A stretch of 32,902 nucleotides of DNA from UBA1858 sp039182865 (GTDB lineage: Bacteria; Pseudomonadota; Gammaproteobacteria; UBA4575). Within the stretch, counting starts at the first letter, position 1. Every line of letters starts with the position of its first letter. The position numbers were made by a program, and so were the translations under genes. The stretch covers positions 1-32,902 of the forward strand of contig JBCDBX010000012.1 in assembly GCA_039182865.1 (NCBI GenBank), written 5' to 3'. The notes under the pieces were generated by a model. The model had not been told where the DNA came from. It saw only the letters and a program-made list of their open reading frames with translations, and did no database searches. This document shows, in pieces, positions 1-7,869 of this stretch.

Positions 1-489
1 CTCACCATCATTCGCCATGCTAAATCGGATTGGCCTGAGTCGACTCAGGATTTTGATCGACCTCTTCTAAAAAGAGGAATTGAAGATGCGCGACTCTTGG
101 GAAAACACATGAGAGAGTCAAATTATAATTTTGATGCAGTAATATGCAGTGGTGCTTTGCGGGCAAGACAGACTTTGGAAAATATTCGAGCTGAATTTTC
201 AATTGCAGAAAACAAAATTCAATTTCAAGAAAACATTTATATGGCGTCTTTAACTTCGACTATAAAGTTGATTGAGGCTTTGCCAAAATCATTAAATTGG
301 ACGGCAATCGTTGGTCATAATCCAACTCAAACAGAATTATGTAATTATTTTGCTAATGATCATTTATCTAACATGCCGACTTGTGGGGTTTACACAATTT
401 CATTTCAGGTCGATGACTGGAAAGCGATTGGCTATGGTCTAGGAAATTGTGTGTCTTTAGTAACACCAAAAATGTTAAAGCAACAATGA
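1..489 (+). CDS. sixA: SixA-like phosphohistidine phosphatase (5' end outside window)
   Basis: The frame is open from base 1 and lacks only a start codon and perhaps one or two residues. It reads LTIIRHAKSDW at its N-terminus, the RHxK/RHG signature of the histidine phosphatase superfamily, in which the His becomes phosphorylated. Later motifs fit the small SixA branch: RPLLKRG, an SGALRARQT stretch, and the second catalytic His in IVGHNPT. About 162 residues are visible, the usual SixA size, with no signal peptide, so a cytoplasmic enzyme is expected. SixA of E. coli removes phosphate from phosphohistidine on phosphotransfer proteins such as ArcB and NPr; the substrate here is unknown. It converges on fpr with a 39-base gap. 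Family is confident; the exact substrate is not. Confidence 0.85.
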   Translation, partial: LTIIRHAKSDWPESTQDFDRPLLKRGIEDARLLGKHMRESNYNFDAVICSGALRARQTLENIRAEFSIAENKIQFQENIYMASLTSTIKLIEALPKSLNWTAIVGHNPTQTELCNYFANDHLSNMPTCGVYTISFQVDDWKAIGYGLGNCVSLVTPKMLKQQ

Positions 490-528
490 TGCGAATAACT
501 TATATTATAGATCTAATCGGAGTTTAAG

Positions 529-1275
529 CTACCAATAATTTTCGGTGCTAATGCTTCCAGGTGTTCTGCGCAGATTTTTTGTCAAGCCACGTTCTTGTAA
601 AGTTTCTCGCACATCTTTAACCATATCCGGATTACCGCATAACATCACTTGAGATTTATTGTTCTCTATCTTTATATTAACGCGATCTTCAAGTTGACCA
701 TTTTTCAAAGCGGCTGGAATACGACCTTCGATAGCAAAATCAGTTTTTTCACGACTTACAAAGGGAACATATTCAAACTGATCTGGATGTTTATCTTTTA
801 CCGCTTGAATCTGTTCCTGATAAGTGAGCTCTTCTACTTTACGTACCCCATGAACAAGAATACATTTTTTAAACCGTGTCCATGGCGTTTCAGTCTTTAG
901 AATAGAAAGAAATGGGCCGATGCCTGTTCCGGTCGACATCATCCATAGATCTTCACCTTCTGGAATTTCATTTAAGATTAAGAAGCCATTGGGCTTGGCG
1001 CCTAAATAAATATGATCGCCGGCCTTTAGTTCAGCTAAGCGTGGCGAAAGTAGTCCGTCTTTAACGTTAATAGAATAGAACTCAAAATATTCTTCGTCAG
1101 GTGAATTAACAAATGAGTAAGGGCGTCCCACAATTTGATCATCAATCATTAAACCTAAACGACCAAATTGGCCAGCTTCAAAATTACCGATATCTGCTTC
1201 GACTCGCAGAGAATATAAAGTATCTGTCCAGTGATTAACTTCTATAACTTTGGCGTCTACCCAATTCGATGACAT
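529..1275 (-). CDS. fpr: Ferredoxin/flavodoxin--NADP+ reductase
   Basis: A 248-residue protein, the same length as E. coli Fpr. It moves electrons between NADPH and ferredoxin or flavodoxin using FAD. The FAD-binding RPYSFVN motif (RxYS) is near residues 51-57, the NADP-binding STGTGIGPFLSIL segment lies in the middle, and the C-terminus has MLCGNPDMV followed by the Fpr-type ending LRRTPGSIS...YW with a terminal aromatic residue. No signal peptide, so cytoplasmic. It starts at an ATG with only a weak upstream purine stretch. The DUF4126 gene ends 126 bases upstream on the same strand, so it may have its own promoter. Likely roles are supplying reduced ferredoxin/flavodoxin for Fe-S or radical-SAM enzymes and oxidative-stress repair. 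Confidence 0.95.
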   Translation of the reverse strand: MSSNWVDAKVIEVNHWTDTLYSLRVEADIGNFEAGQFGRLGLMIDDQIVGRPYSFVNSPDEEYFEFYSINVKDGLLSPRLAELKAGDHIYLGAKPNGFLILNEIPEGEDLWMMSTGTGIGPFLSILKTETPWTRFKKCILVHGVRKVEELTYQEQIQAVKDKHPDQFEYVPFVSREKTDFAIEGRIPAALKNGQLEDRVNIKIENNKSQVMLCGNPDMVKDVRETLQERGLTKNLRRTPGSISTENYW

Positions 1276-1401
1276 TTTTTAACCCACATTGAAAAAGAGG
1301 CGTAAGTTTAACGAGAATGCTTACTATTTAGAAGAATTAGATTGGAGTAGTCACCCCACCCAATGGAGGTGTAAATGATCCAGAGTTTATGATTATCTAC
1401 T

Positions 1402-2064
1402 TCAAGTTTTCTCTTGGGTTAGACTGGGAGGGTCCGGTGTAGGTGGTGAAGGTTCTTGTTTGCCCGCAAATAAATTAATAAAAAAGCGTATAACTTTTTT
1501 AATTGCCCGAAAAAGTTTAGGTAATAGCCAGATCATTAAAATTATGAACAGTGCTAGCAAGACTAAAAATAAAATCGGGTAATTAAGTGCTGTCCATAAA
1601 CCTGCAAACACGGCAATGTCTTCTCCAATTGAGGCTCCCCAGTTTGAAAATGGTTCGGGAGAAGTATTTATAATGACTCGTGTGCCTGCTTTAGTGAAGT
1701 GTGTGCCTGCTGCGAGTCCACCACCTACAATCCCAGCGGCAACTTGAGCTGCGGTATTTACATCACCCACGACACCAGCGGCTAGAATTGCGCCCGCCGG
1801 GATGCGCACCATTGTATGTAAGGTATCCCAACCAGTATCGACACCTGGAATCTTGTCGGCGAAAAACTCTACTAGGTACATGAATCCTGCAGCGGCAATG
1901 ACTAAAGGATCACCCACAACTTGTAAGTCAGGAGGGAGTTCTACATAACCCGTATTAGACATTATACCTAAGGCCAATAATGTGCCATAGAGGTTGATAC
2001 CACAGGCCCAACCTATACCCATAGTCAGAGCAATGGTTTGAACTAAACTTTCGTAAGTTTCCAT
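1402..2064 (-). CDS. DUF4126-family membrane protein
   Basis: A 220-residue protein with hydrophobic segments near residues 8-30, 50-68, 90-125 and a long one at about 160-185, followed by a basic patch (KLFRAIKK, about 184-191) and a Pro-rich polar tail (SPPTPDPP). The Gly/Ala-rich middle (AGVVGDVNTAAQVAAGIVGGGLAAG) and early GWACGINLYGT motif match DUF4126, a family of integral membrane proteins of unknown function. The positive-inside rule suggests a cytoplasmic C-terminal tail. A good AGGAGA ribosome site lies about 8 bases upstream of the ATG. A terminator for the preceding leftward gene lies about 50 bases upstream, so this gene is probably transcribed separately. No function can be proposed from the sequence. 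Confidence 0.75.
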   Translation of the reverse strand: METYESLVQTIALTMGIGWACGINLYGTLLALGIMSNTGYVELPPDLQVVGDPLVIAAAGFMYLVEFFADKIPGVDTGWDTLHTMVRIPAGAILAAGVVGDVNTAAQVAAGIVGGGLAAGTHFTKAGTRVIINTSPEPFSNWGASIGEDIAVFAGLWTALNYPILFLVLLALFIILMIWLLPKLFRAIKKVIRFFINLFAGKQEPSPPTPDPPSLTQEKT

Positions 2065-2110
2065 GTGGTTCTCCTGTACTGTGCGTGATTACAGTACATT
2101 AGGATCAAAC

Positions 2111-2161
2111 AAATAAAAAGGGCCAGTCAACTTATAGCGCTTACTATAAGCTCACTGGCCC
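2111..2161 (-). terminator. Rho-independent terminator after the small exported-protein gene
   Basis: The outer arms GGGCCAGT / ACTGGCCC and inner arms CTTATAG / CTATAAG form a long hairpin (2120-2161). Read on the minus strand it is followed by CCCTTTTTATTT, a U-rich tail. It lies 22 bases past the stop of the 2184-2441 gene. Confidence 0.85.
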
Positions 2162-2183
2162 GTTTGAGGCAGTTGTTGAGTGC

Positions 2184-2441
2184 TTAGTTTGTTTCAGCAG
2201 TCAGGCGTGTGGCTGATTCTTTTAAACTTTCATCCCAACTTAAAAATGAATTTACGATAATTTCATTGGTGTAATGCATTTGACGAATATCCTCGGTCCA
2301 AATTCTGCATTGTGTGTCACTTACCAGTGAATAATTGCAAACGTATTTGACGATTTCCTTGGTAGTTCTTAGATCTTCACAAGCATTTACTGTCGAAAAG
2401 ATCGAGAGTGCTAATAAGACTGTAACTATGAGTGACTTCAT
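2184..2441 (-). CDS. Small exported Cys-containing protein, unknown function
   Basis: An 85-residue protein. Residues 1-20 form a clear export signal: a Lys, a hydrophobic core (LIVTVLLALSIFS) and VNA before Cys21. VNA|C could be a signal peptidase I site, or a weak lipobox with a poor -2 residue. The mature part of about 65 residues has three cysteines (21, 35, 45), so either one disulfide plus a lipidated Cys21 or an odd free thiol is possible. A strong AAGGAGGT ribosome site sits 5-6 bases from the ATG, suggesting good expression, and a terminator follows directly, so it is a single-gene unit. I do not recognise the family. Confidence 0.75.
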   Translation of the reverse strand: MKSLIVTVLLALSIFSTVNACEDLRTTKEIVKYVCNYSLVSDTQCRIWTEDIRQMHYTNEIIVNSFLSWDESLKESATRLTAETN

Positions 2442-2694
2442 GCTACCTCCTTGTTGAGTAGATTCATTTCAGTCGTTGCAATTTAGATGCCAATAAGTTC
2501 TCTCATCATCCAATTAAACTCTAATTAGCGTAATAAATAGCTTGAAATCAGTATGTTAATAGCGATTTCATAAATAAATTGTTTATCTACTGAGCGTTAG
2601 GATTCAACAGATGAATGAGATGTGCCTTGAAAAACACCATAAATCCCTAAATTGCACCGTATTAGTGAATTTAATAAGGGGCTTTAAGTAGGGT

Positions 2695-3021
2695 TTAACC
2701 GCTTGGGTTTAAGCTAATCCAAATTTCGCCATCGCGAATTTCGACCGCGTAACAGCGTAATGCTTCATCGGCAGGCTCTTCACTTGGTTCACCGGTGACA
2801 ACACTGAACCAGCTACCATGCAGTGTACATTTGACTTTATCCTCACGTAAGCAACCAAGTGATAAAGAGGAGTCTTCATGAGTGCAAGTATCATCTACGG
2901 CGTAGATTGAGCCATCGACATTAGCAAGTAATATAGGTGTATGTGTTGGCAGGCAGATTTTTTTTGTGTTGCCAGCTTTAATGTCACAAAGTTTTGCAGC
3001 AAAAATAAATGAGTCGTCCAT
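2695..3021 (-). CDS. Rieske-type [2Fe-2S] ferredoxin
   Basis: A 108-residue single-domain Rieske protein. The two cluster-binding motifs are visible: CTH (about residues 46-48) and CTLH (about 65-68), giving the C-x-H ... C-x2-H ligand set. The sequence around them (HEDSSLSLGCL, GSWFSVVTGEP) resembles the NirD/bacterial dioxygenase-ferredoxin type. There is no membrane anchor, so it is a soluble electron carrier. It is divergent from the 3156-4442 operon with a 134-base gap and has no oxygenase partner in the window, so its redox partner is unknown. The ribosome site is weak (a GGG directly at the ATG). Confidence 0.9.
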   Translation of the reverse strand: MDDSFIFAAKLCDIKAGNTKKICLPTHTPILLANVDGSIYAVDDTCTHEDSSLSLGCLREDKVKCTLHGSWFSVVTGEPSEEPADEALRCYAVEIRDGEIWISLNPSG

Positions 3022-3155
3022 CCCTTACTATTGAAAAATAATGATTTGGTGTCAATAACTCAAGGGTGAATAGTCTAGTTATATTCCGCGCTATATATTC
3101 TCTTCGTTTATCTAGAGTGGTCTAATAGAGAAAAATTCATCATGAGTTCAATGCT

Positions 3156-3395
3156 ATGCCATATTTTATATTTCATCTAGAGAAAGGAACCAATGGAGTT
3201 GTGCGTGATGCAGAACTGCTTGATCAATTCGACGATTATAAACAAGCCAAGCAATATGCGCGTGACAAGAGAAACGAATTAAACGTAAAAGAAGCTGCGG
3301 ATATCAAAATTATGTTTGAAGAGAATCAGGATCTGGCAATGCAGAAAGTAATGAAAAATAGAGATGCTCCTATCCTGCGTGAGTGGGAAAAATAA
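3156..3395 (+). CDS. Small conserved-looking hypothetical protein
   Basis: 79 residues, soluble, highly charged. It opens with MPYFIFHL, a short beta-strand-like start, followed by an amphipathic helix rich in Lys/Arg/Asp (DDYKQAKQYARDKRNEL), then a strand (DIKIMF) and a short helix. This alpha/beta layout resembles small uncharacterised proteobacterial proteins that I cannot name. Two other upstream ATGs are out of frame, which supports the chosen start. It is the first gene of a tight run with the Cys-rich protein (22-base gap) and the UDG-family protein, so the three are probably co-transcribed. Confidence 0.65.
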   Translation: MPYFIFHLEKGTNGVVRDAELLDQFDDYKQAKQYARDKRNELNVKEAADIKIMFEENQDLAMQKVMKNRDAPILREWEK

Positions 3396-3417
3396 TACCC
3401 ATAAGAGCATTTTTCAG

Positions 3418-3855
3418 ATGGATGAAATTGAATATCGCTCAACTTATCAAAACATTAATCCCACCCGTTGCGTCTTTGAGAAAGCTATTAATTCTCGAAT
3501 TTGCAATTGCTCCAAATCAACTCGATTCAATCTAGCCGACCGAGAGGGAGTTTCATGTAATGACAACAATGCTCAAGAGCTTTGTACGCTAACTCTGCAA
3601 GCACTGCGTGAGAATGCACGTTTTGTATTGCAGCAGATATCAGTAGATGGTCAGTTACCGCATAATGCTGAAATTAAAATCCAAAATGGTGGTATCCAAG
3701 GTATCGCAAAATTATTGGGAAGTAATAACAGCGGTGATATCTTTTCGATAATTGATTCAGCACTCGCACAATATAATTCTATCAATAACTTCCCATACGG
3801 TGAAATTGTACAAGAAATATCAGCCTATAAAACAAGACGTAAACGCAAAAAATAA
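3418..3855 (+). CDS. Cys-rich protein, paralogue of the protein at 21763-22185
   Basis: 145 residues from the ATG at 3418; a longer in-frame start at 3364 would overlap the previous gene and is less likely. The N-terminal half has five cysteines (18, 29, 31, 47, 56), enough for a metal or Fe-S site. The C-terminal half carries LPHNAEIKIQNGGIQGI, then an acidic/hydrophobic helix, FPYGEIVQEISAY, and a basic tail TRRKRKK. The protein at 21763 has the same order: Cys-rich start, VPYGVWMKIQFGGLLGL, IPYSDLVPSMKSY and tail RNRSKRR. The two are homologous by eye. The stop overlaps the next ATG (TAATG), indicating translational coupling to the UDG-family gene. I do not recognise the family. The basic tail could bind nucleic acid or an acidic partner (inference). 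Confidence 0.75.
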   Translation: MDEIEYRSTYQNINPTRCVFEKAINSRICNCSKSTRFNLADREGVSCNDNNAQELCTLTLQALRENARFVLQQISVDGQLPHNAEIKIQNGGIQGIAKLLGSNNSGDIFSIIDSALAQYNSINNFPYGEIVQEISAYKTRRKRKK

Positions 3856-4442
3856 TGTCGGCTGCGAAATTGAAAGCTCTGATGGGTCATGTAGAAAAGT
3901 GCACACTCTGTGCAAAGTATTTACCTTTTGAGCCTCGCCCGGTTTTTCGACCCTCACGCACAGCAAAAATACTTATTGTCGGCCAAGCTCCTGGAACAAA
4001 AGTTCATAACACGGGGATTCCATGGAATGATCCCAGTGGTGATAAGCTGAGAGAATGGATGGAGATTGATCGTGAAACTTTCTATGATAATAAGAGAATT
4101 GCGATAATGCCCACCGCATTTTGTTATCCAGGTAGAGGTAAGTCTGGAGATTTACCACCGCGACCAGAGTGTGCGCCAACATGGCATCCCTCATTATTAA
4201 AGTTGATGCCACAAATTGAGCTGACTTTATTGATTGGTCGCTATGCTCAAAATTATTATCTTAAAGAGAATAAGAAAAAGACGCTGACTGAAACGGTAAA
4301 GGCATGGAAACAATATGCTCCAATTTATTTACCTATGCCGCACCCCTCGCCAAGAAATAAACTTTGGTTAAAAAAGAATGATTGGTTTGAAAAAGATATC
4401 GTTCCTATGCTTAAGGTCAATGTAAAAAAACTTTTAACTTGA
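3855..4442 (+). CDS. Uracil-DNA glycosylase superfamily protein, Fe-S type
   Basis: 195 residues. The UDG-fold motif I is GQAPG (43-47) followed by TGIPWNDPSG (53-62), and the C-terminal motif is HPSPRN. This arrangement belongs to the COG1573 group. Cys16-x2-Cys19 and Cys90-x15-Cys106 match the four-Cys [4Fe-4S] ligand pattern of family 4/5 enzymes, so a cluster is likely. The expected activity is removal of uracil or another damaged base from DNA, but many COG1573 members are untested. The second residue set of motif I (GQAPG rather than GEAPG) is within the range of the superfamily. It is coupled to the upstream Cys-rich gene by a TAATG overlap, and its end overlaps the convergent permease gene by 9 bases. 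Confidence 0.8.
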   Translation: MSAAKLKALMGHVEKCTLCAKYLPFEPRPVFRPSRTAKILIVGQAPGTKVHNTGIPWNDPSGDKLREWMEIDRETFYDNKRIAIMPTAFCYPGRGKSGDLPPRPECAPTWHPSLLKLMPQIELTLLIGRYAQNYYLKENKKKTLTETVKAWKQYAPIYLPMPHPSPRNKLWLKKNDWFEKDIVPMLKVNVKKLLT

Positions 4443-5468
4443 ATTGTATCCTTGTGCAAACATTGCCCAGATAGCTAAGAAAAATGCAGCAATCACAGGT
4501 CCAAGAACAAACCCAGAAATGCCTATCATGGTAAGTCCACCAAGTGTGCTCAGCAAGATTAAATAGTCAGGCATCTTAGTGTCACGACCAACAAGTATGG
4601 GGCGTAAAATATTATCTACCATTCCTATCACTAAAGAGCCTACTGCTATCAAGACAAGACCTTTTATTATCATTCCATTCACAATTAAAAAAATTGCAGC
4701 AGGCAACCAAACTAATGCAGCCCCTATGGCGGGAAGAATCGAAAGTACCGTCATCACAACACCCCAAAATATTGCAGATTGAATGCCGAGTAATGCGAAA
4801 GTAATTGCGCCCAATGCGCCTTGTACCATGCCGACAACCAAAGTACCTTTGATGGTAGCGCGTGAGACTTCAGCAAATTTTGATAATAAAAGACGTTCTT
4901 GTGTGTCATCGAGTGGTGAAATACGGACAATTAAATCAACTATTTTTTTACCATCACGCAAGAAGAAAAATAACAAGTAGAGCATTAAGAAAAACATGAT
5001 GGTAAAGCGCAAAGTGTTTTGCCCGAACGTAAATATATGCGCTGCTAACCATTGGCTACCCTGTAATGCAGAATTTGAAAACTTATTTTTAAATTCGTCG
5101 ATTTCGATTCCGAATTCCCGAGCATGTTCTAGTAAAGAAGGCCAGGTACTTTGAGCCCATCTTATGGGCCCAGATAAGTCAATTTCACCTTTGGCAATAG
5201 CTTGAAAAAGATTGAAGCCTTCTTTAGCAACTGTGGTGAGTAGAAAAAGTGTGGGCACGATGACGACAAATAAAATCAGTAATAAAGTCGTCAAGCTCGC
5301 CCAGTTTTCTCGCTGATTAAACTTTTTTAAACAGTATTTATGCGCAGGTCGAAATAAAACCGCTAGGGTAGTTGCCCATAGAATAGGCTCGAAAAATGGT
5401 AGTAACATCGCAATAAAAGCGAGGCTAGCAGCGATCAATAAGGCGAAAAAGAAAGCAGTTTTAACCAT
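4434..5468 (-). CDS. AI-2E family transporter (PerM/YdiK-like)
   Basis: 344 residues with the AI-2E transporter layout: two hydrophobic segments at the N-terminus (about 4-45), a third near 62-82, a soluble stretch (about 85-150) with conserved Trp residues, and four to five further segments from about 155 to the end, including the glycine-rich ILPAIGAALVWLPAAIFL and the C-terminal ISGFVLGPVIAAFFLAIW. Family members have been linked to autoinducer export, Na+/H+ exchange and general permease functions; the substrate cannot be told here. An AAAGGT ribosome site precedes the ATG. The gene is monocistronic and converges on the UDG-family gene with a short overlap. Confidence 0.9.
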   Translation of the reverse strand: MVKTAFFFALLIAASLAFIAMLLPFFEPILWATTLAVLFRPAHKYCLKKFNQRENWASLTTLLLILFVVIVPTLFLLTTVAKEGFNLFQAIAKGEIDLSGPIRWAQSTWPSLLEHAREFGIEIDEFKNKFSNSALQGSQWLAAHIFTFGQNTLRFTIMFFLMLYLLFFFLRDGKKIVDLIVRISPLDDTQERLLLSKFAEVSRATIKGTLVVGMVQGALGAITFALLGIQSAIFWGVVMTVLSILPAIGAALVWLPAAIFLIVNGMIIKGLVLIAVGSLVIGMVDNILRPILVGRDTKMPDYLILLSTLGGLTMIGISGFVLGPVIAAFFLAIWAMFAQGYNSS

Positions 5469-5675
5469 AATACCTTTTAATATGAGTGGTTAATAATGGG
5501 TGTATTCAATGGTTTTGTACAGATTAATAAATTAAAAATATGAAATAATTTCAATAAAAACCGCTAGTTAGCTAAATATCACCATTTATCTGTAGTTGTT
5601 AATTAGATATTGCTTATATAACGAAATTCTACTAAGCTTATTCCAAACTTTTTAACTTAATCTTGGAGAATCAAC

Positions 5676-5777
5676 ATGATCCGTAACTCAAACATCTGCA
5701 AATACTTAGCAGCGGAAACAGCAGGCTTCATTGTTTTTCTAGCTCTAGTTTTTGCAGCTGGCATTGCAATATTCTAA
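5676..5777 (+). CDS. 33-residue single-pass membrane microprotein
   Basis: An ATG preceded by TTGGAG at 7-12 bases opens a 33-codon frame. It has a polar N-terminus (MIRNSNICKY), a small Ala-rich stretch, and a continuous hydrophobic segment from about residue 17 to the end (GFIVFLALVFAAGIAIF), ending in TAA. A strong bidirectional terminator follows 22 bases later, and a 207-base AT-rich region lies upstream, so this looks like an independent transcription unit. No homology is recognised. It could be a small subunit or regulator of a membrane complex. Without conservation data it could also be a chance frame on a small RNA; the ribosome site, hydrophobic coherence and terminator argue for a real gene. 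Confidence 0.6.
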   Translation: MIRNSNICKYLAAETAGFIVFLALVFAAGIAIF

Positions 5778-5798
5778 TAATACCGCCAGATAAATTAT

Positions 5799-5829
5799 AA
5801 AAAGCCAGCTCATGAAGCTGGCTTTTTTT
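5799..5829. terminator. Bidirectional rho-independent terminator
   Basis: Perfect 8-bp arms AGCCAGCT / AGCTGGCT with a 5-base loop, a T7 run on the right and an A-rich run on the left. It ends the microprotein transcript rightward and the 5840-6223 gene leftward. Confidence 0.9.
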
Positions 5830-5839
5830 GTGCCTGAAG

Positions 5840-6223
5840 TTACTGCTTTGTACTTTTAGGCATTAAATACGCTAATACAACTGCGACGATAAATAATGCT
5901 GGTACATCACCCATTAAGTGGCCCATATTATGTTCGCCATCAAATGATTGCCATGCCATAACACCCCCATGTGCAACACTTGACCATACAGTAAACCAGA
6001 TAAGACTCTTATGTTCTATAGGATTTTTAGCCGCTATCATCAAGAAGATGCCAAGAGTGGCGTAAACGACTAGAATCATTTCAAGATAATATGAGCGGCC
6101 TTCGGTATGCCATGCCCATCCTGACGGCCATAACTGTGTAAGTGGTAAAATTAAGAAAGTAAAAATAACACCAAATATTATTAAAGCTATTTTTAAATAT
6201 TTAATACGGGTTTGATCATTCAT
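5840..6223 (-). CDS. DUF6632-like four-TM membrane protein
   Basis: 127 residues with hydrophobic segments at about 10-30, 46-64, 74-92 and 103-122. Motifs include WPSGWAWH in the first periplasmic loop, YATLGIFLMIAAKNPIEHKSL, WFTVWSSVAHGGVM and GDVPALFIVAVVLAYLMPK. These fit the small membrane family I know as DUF6632, whose function is unknown. Conserved His and Glu residues within or near membrane segments (EHKSL, VAHGG, HNMGHLMGD) could matter for metal or proton handling, but that is inference. A weak GGAG lies upstream of the start. It is monocistronic and ends at the shared terminator. Confidence 0.7.
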   Translation of the reverse strand: MNDQTRIKYLKIALIIFGVIFTFLILPLTQLWPSGWAWHTEGRSYYLEMILVVYATLGIFLMIAAKNPIEHKSLIWFTVWSSVAHGGVMAWQSFDGEHNMGHLMGDVPALFIVAVVLAYLMPKSTKQ

Positions 6224-6332
6224 TAACTTCTCCTTATTTTTATTGTTGAGTAAGTCTGAAAATAATTTTGGTTTGCAAGGTAAAGTTGCATAGACTAATC
6301 ATAGCTTAACATTGAATTATAATTAAACGATG

Positions 6333-6370
6333 AATTTTATAGCCGCAGCATTGAAAGCGGCCATAAAATT
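6333..6370 (-). other. Long hairpin just after the 6370-6690 gene
   Basis: Arms AATTTTATAGCCGC (6333-6346) and GCGGCCATAAAATT (6357-6370) pair over 14 positions with one G-U, around a 10-base loop. It begins inside the stop codon of the leftward gene and is probably its 3' end structure or terminator, although a pure U tail is absent. Confidence 0.55.
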
Positions 6371-6690
6371 TATGTCTTATCTGAATGTTTGTATTTATCG
6401 ACTTTAGCAATAGAGACTGTGTCAAAGACACAGGGACCTGCATGTTCCATAAAGTCTCTCGTACACTTGAGTTCAATGAAACCATCTGCTAACAGATGAT
6501 CTCCTGATTCAAAGGACCATCGAAATGCAGATAGAGTATGTGCGGTGAGTCCATTTTCTCTGGCAAATGTTTCAACAAAATCGTTTGCCTCAGTTTCAAT
6601 GTCGTCCACAGAATAGGATAGGAAGTTTTCTGTTCGTGCTTTATGTTTAAGACCAGAGCAGATATGTTCAATGCTGTATATATGCATCAT
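6370..6690 (-). CDS. Hypothetical soluble protein, 105-106 residues
   Basis: A soluble acidic protein with no signal peptide. It starts MMHIYSIEHICSGLKHKAR. The ribosome site AAGGAGG is only 3 bases from the first ATG and 6 from the second, so the second Met (base 6687) may be the true start. The central part has a likely helix (DDIETEANDFVETFARENG) and then alternating strands (HTLSAFRWSFESGDHLL, GFIELKCTRDF). Three cysteines are present, with no CxxC pair. I do not recognise a family. It is monocistronic, with a 3' hairpin overlapping its stop. Confidence 0.6.
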   Translation of the reverse strand: MMHIYSIEHICSGLKHKARTENFLSYSVDDIETEANDFVETFARENGLTAHTLSAFRWSFESGDHLLADGFIELKCTRDFMEHAGPCVFDTVSIAKVDKYKHSDKT

Positions 6691-6839
6691 ATGCCTCCTT
6701 ATCTTAATGTTATCGTGTTACTAATTATAAACCTTATGTGATGTCATTACAGGTCAATCTACATAAAAAAACACACTATATAATAGATTTATCTTAACAA
6801 TAGGAGATTGTTATAAAGGACTTTAAGCTTATAAGTAAT

Positions 6840-7664
6840 TTAAAAAACAGATGAACTTAATTCATTCACGGCCACTAACATTTCAGGATCATCAGTAAGC
6901 GCTTGGGAGATTGAACTCTTACATGCAGTTACTGGATTGACGCCAGTATGAATAAGTTTCCCCGCATGAACTAACAATCGTGTACTTGCTCCTTCATCTA
7001 AACCGCTGCCTTTCAAGTTACGAGTCATCTGCGCAAACTTAACTAATTGCTTTGCGGTATTAGCATCAACGCCTGTTTCTTTTTCTATAATTTTTTGTTC
7101 TGTTTCAGCATCTGGGTAGTCAAACTCTAACGCGACAAATCGTTGTCGAGTACTCTGTTTAAGATCTTTTAAAACACTTTGGTAACCTGGGTTATAAGAA
7201 ATTGCCATGCAAAATTCTTGCGGTGCTTCCAGCAGCTCGCCTAATTTTTCTATCGGTAATACACGGCGATCATCACAAAGCGGATGAATGACCACGGTTG
7301 TATCTTTGCGTGCTTCAACAATTTCATCCAAGTAACAAATGCTACCTGACCTAACCGAGCGCGCCAGTGGGCCATCAACCCATACTGTTTCACCACCCGT
7401 TACTAAATAACGCCCAACCAAATCCGAAGCAGTTAAGTCGTCATGACAAGATACGGTAATCAATGGGCGCTTAATGCGCCAACCCATGTACTCCATGAAA
7501 CGGGTTTTGCCACAACCTGTGGGACCTTTGAGTAATATGGGAAGTTGGTTTTGGTAGGCTGCTTCGAAGACTTCGATTTCATCGGAGACCGGTTCGTAAT
7601 AGGGTTGGTCTTCAACAAAATATTCTTCGGGTTTATAGCTTTTAGCTTGAGTTTGTGAGTCCAT
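6840..7664 (-). CDS. CbbQ/NirQ/NorQ/GpvN-family AAA+ ATPase
   Basis: 274 residues from the ATG at 7664; a TTG 22 codons upstream also opens the frame but is less likely, since family members are about 260-275 residues. Walker A is GPTGCGKT (47-54), Walker B is ICYLDEI (109-115), and the family stretches CHDDLTASDLVGRY and SYNPGYQ are present. These MoxR-type ATPases act as remodelling chaperones together with a VWA-domain partner (CbbO, NorD), for Rubisco activation or for nitric oxide/nitrite reductase assembly. No partner or client gene lies in the window: the divergent neighbour is acetolactate synthase. The client therefore cannot be named. No clear ribosome site is visible. Confidence 0.85.
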   Translation of the reverse strand: MDSQTQAKSYKPEEYFVEDQPYYEPVSDEIEVFEAAYQNQLPILLKGPTGCGKTRFMEYMGWRIKRPLITVSCHDDLTASDLVGRYLVTGGETVWVDGPLARSVRSGSICYLDEIVEARKDTTVVIHPLCDDRRVLPIEKLGELLEAPQEFCMAISYNPGYQSVLKDLKQSTRQRFVALEFDYPDAETEQKIIEKETGVDANTAKQLVKFAQMTRNLKGSGLDEGASTRLLVHAGKLIHTGVNPVTACKSSISQALTDDPEMLVAVNELSSSVF

Positions 7665-7869
7665 GATTTTTATTGAGGTTATGGTTGGCTTGAAACTAAC
7701 GTTTTCAACACTCGCGTGCAAGCTACACAAGAAATACTTTCCTAAATGCCGGTTTATTAATTACTTTACACACTTGGAAGATGTTGCTTTAGTAAGATTG
7801 ACTCAACCTCCATAAATAAGTTAGTTTCAGTACAATAAATGTCTTTTTAATCAAGATTTTAATTTAACT

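Noticed and set aside
649..900. Plus-strand open frame inside fpr
   Set aside because: Fully antisense to a clear fpr gene; its hydrophobic translation is a shadow of the other strand.
6795..6813. TAACAAT / ATTGTTA inverted repeat downstream of the CbbQ-type gene as terminator
   Set aside because: A/T-only 7-bp stem with no U tract; too weak to call.
7665..7730. Longer CbbQ-type protein from TTG at 7730
   Set aside because: The extension is unlike the family, and the ATG at 7664 gives the usual length.
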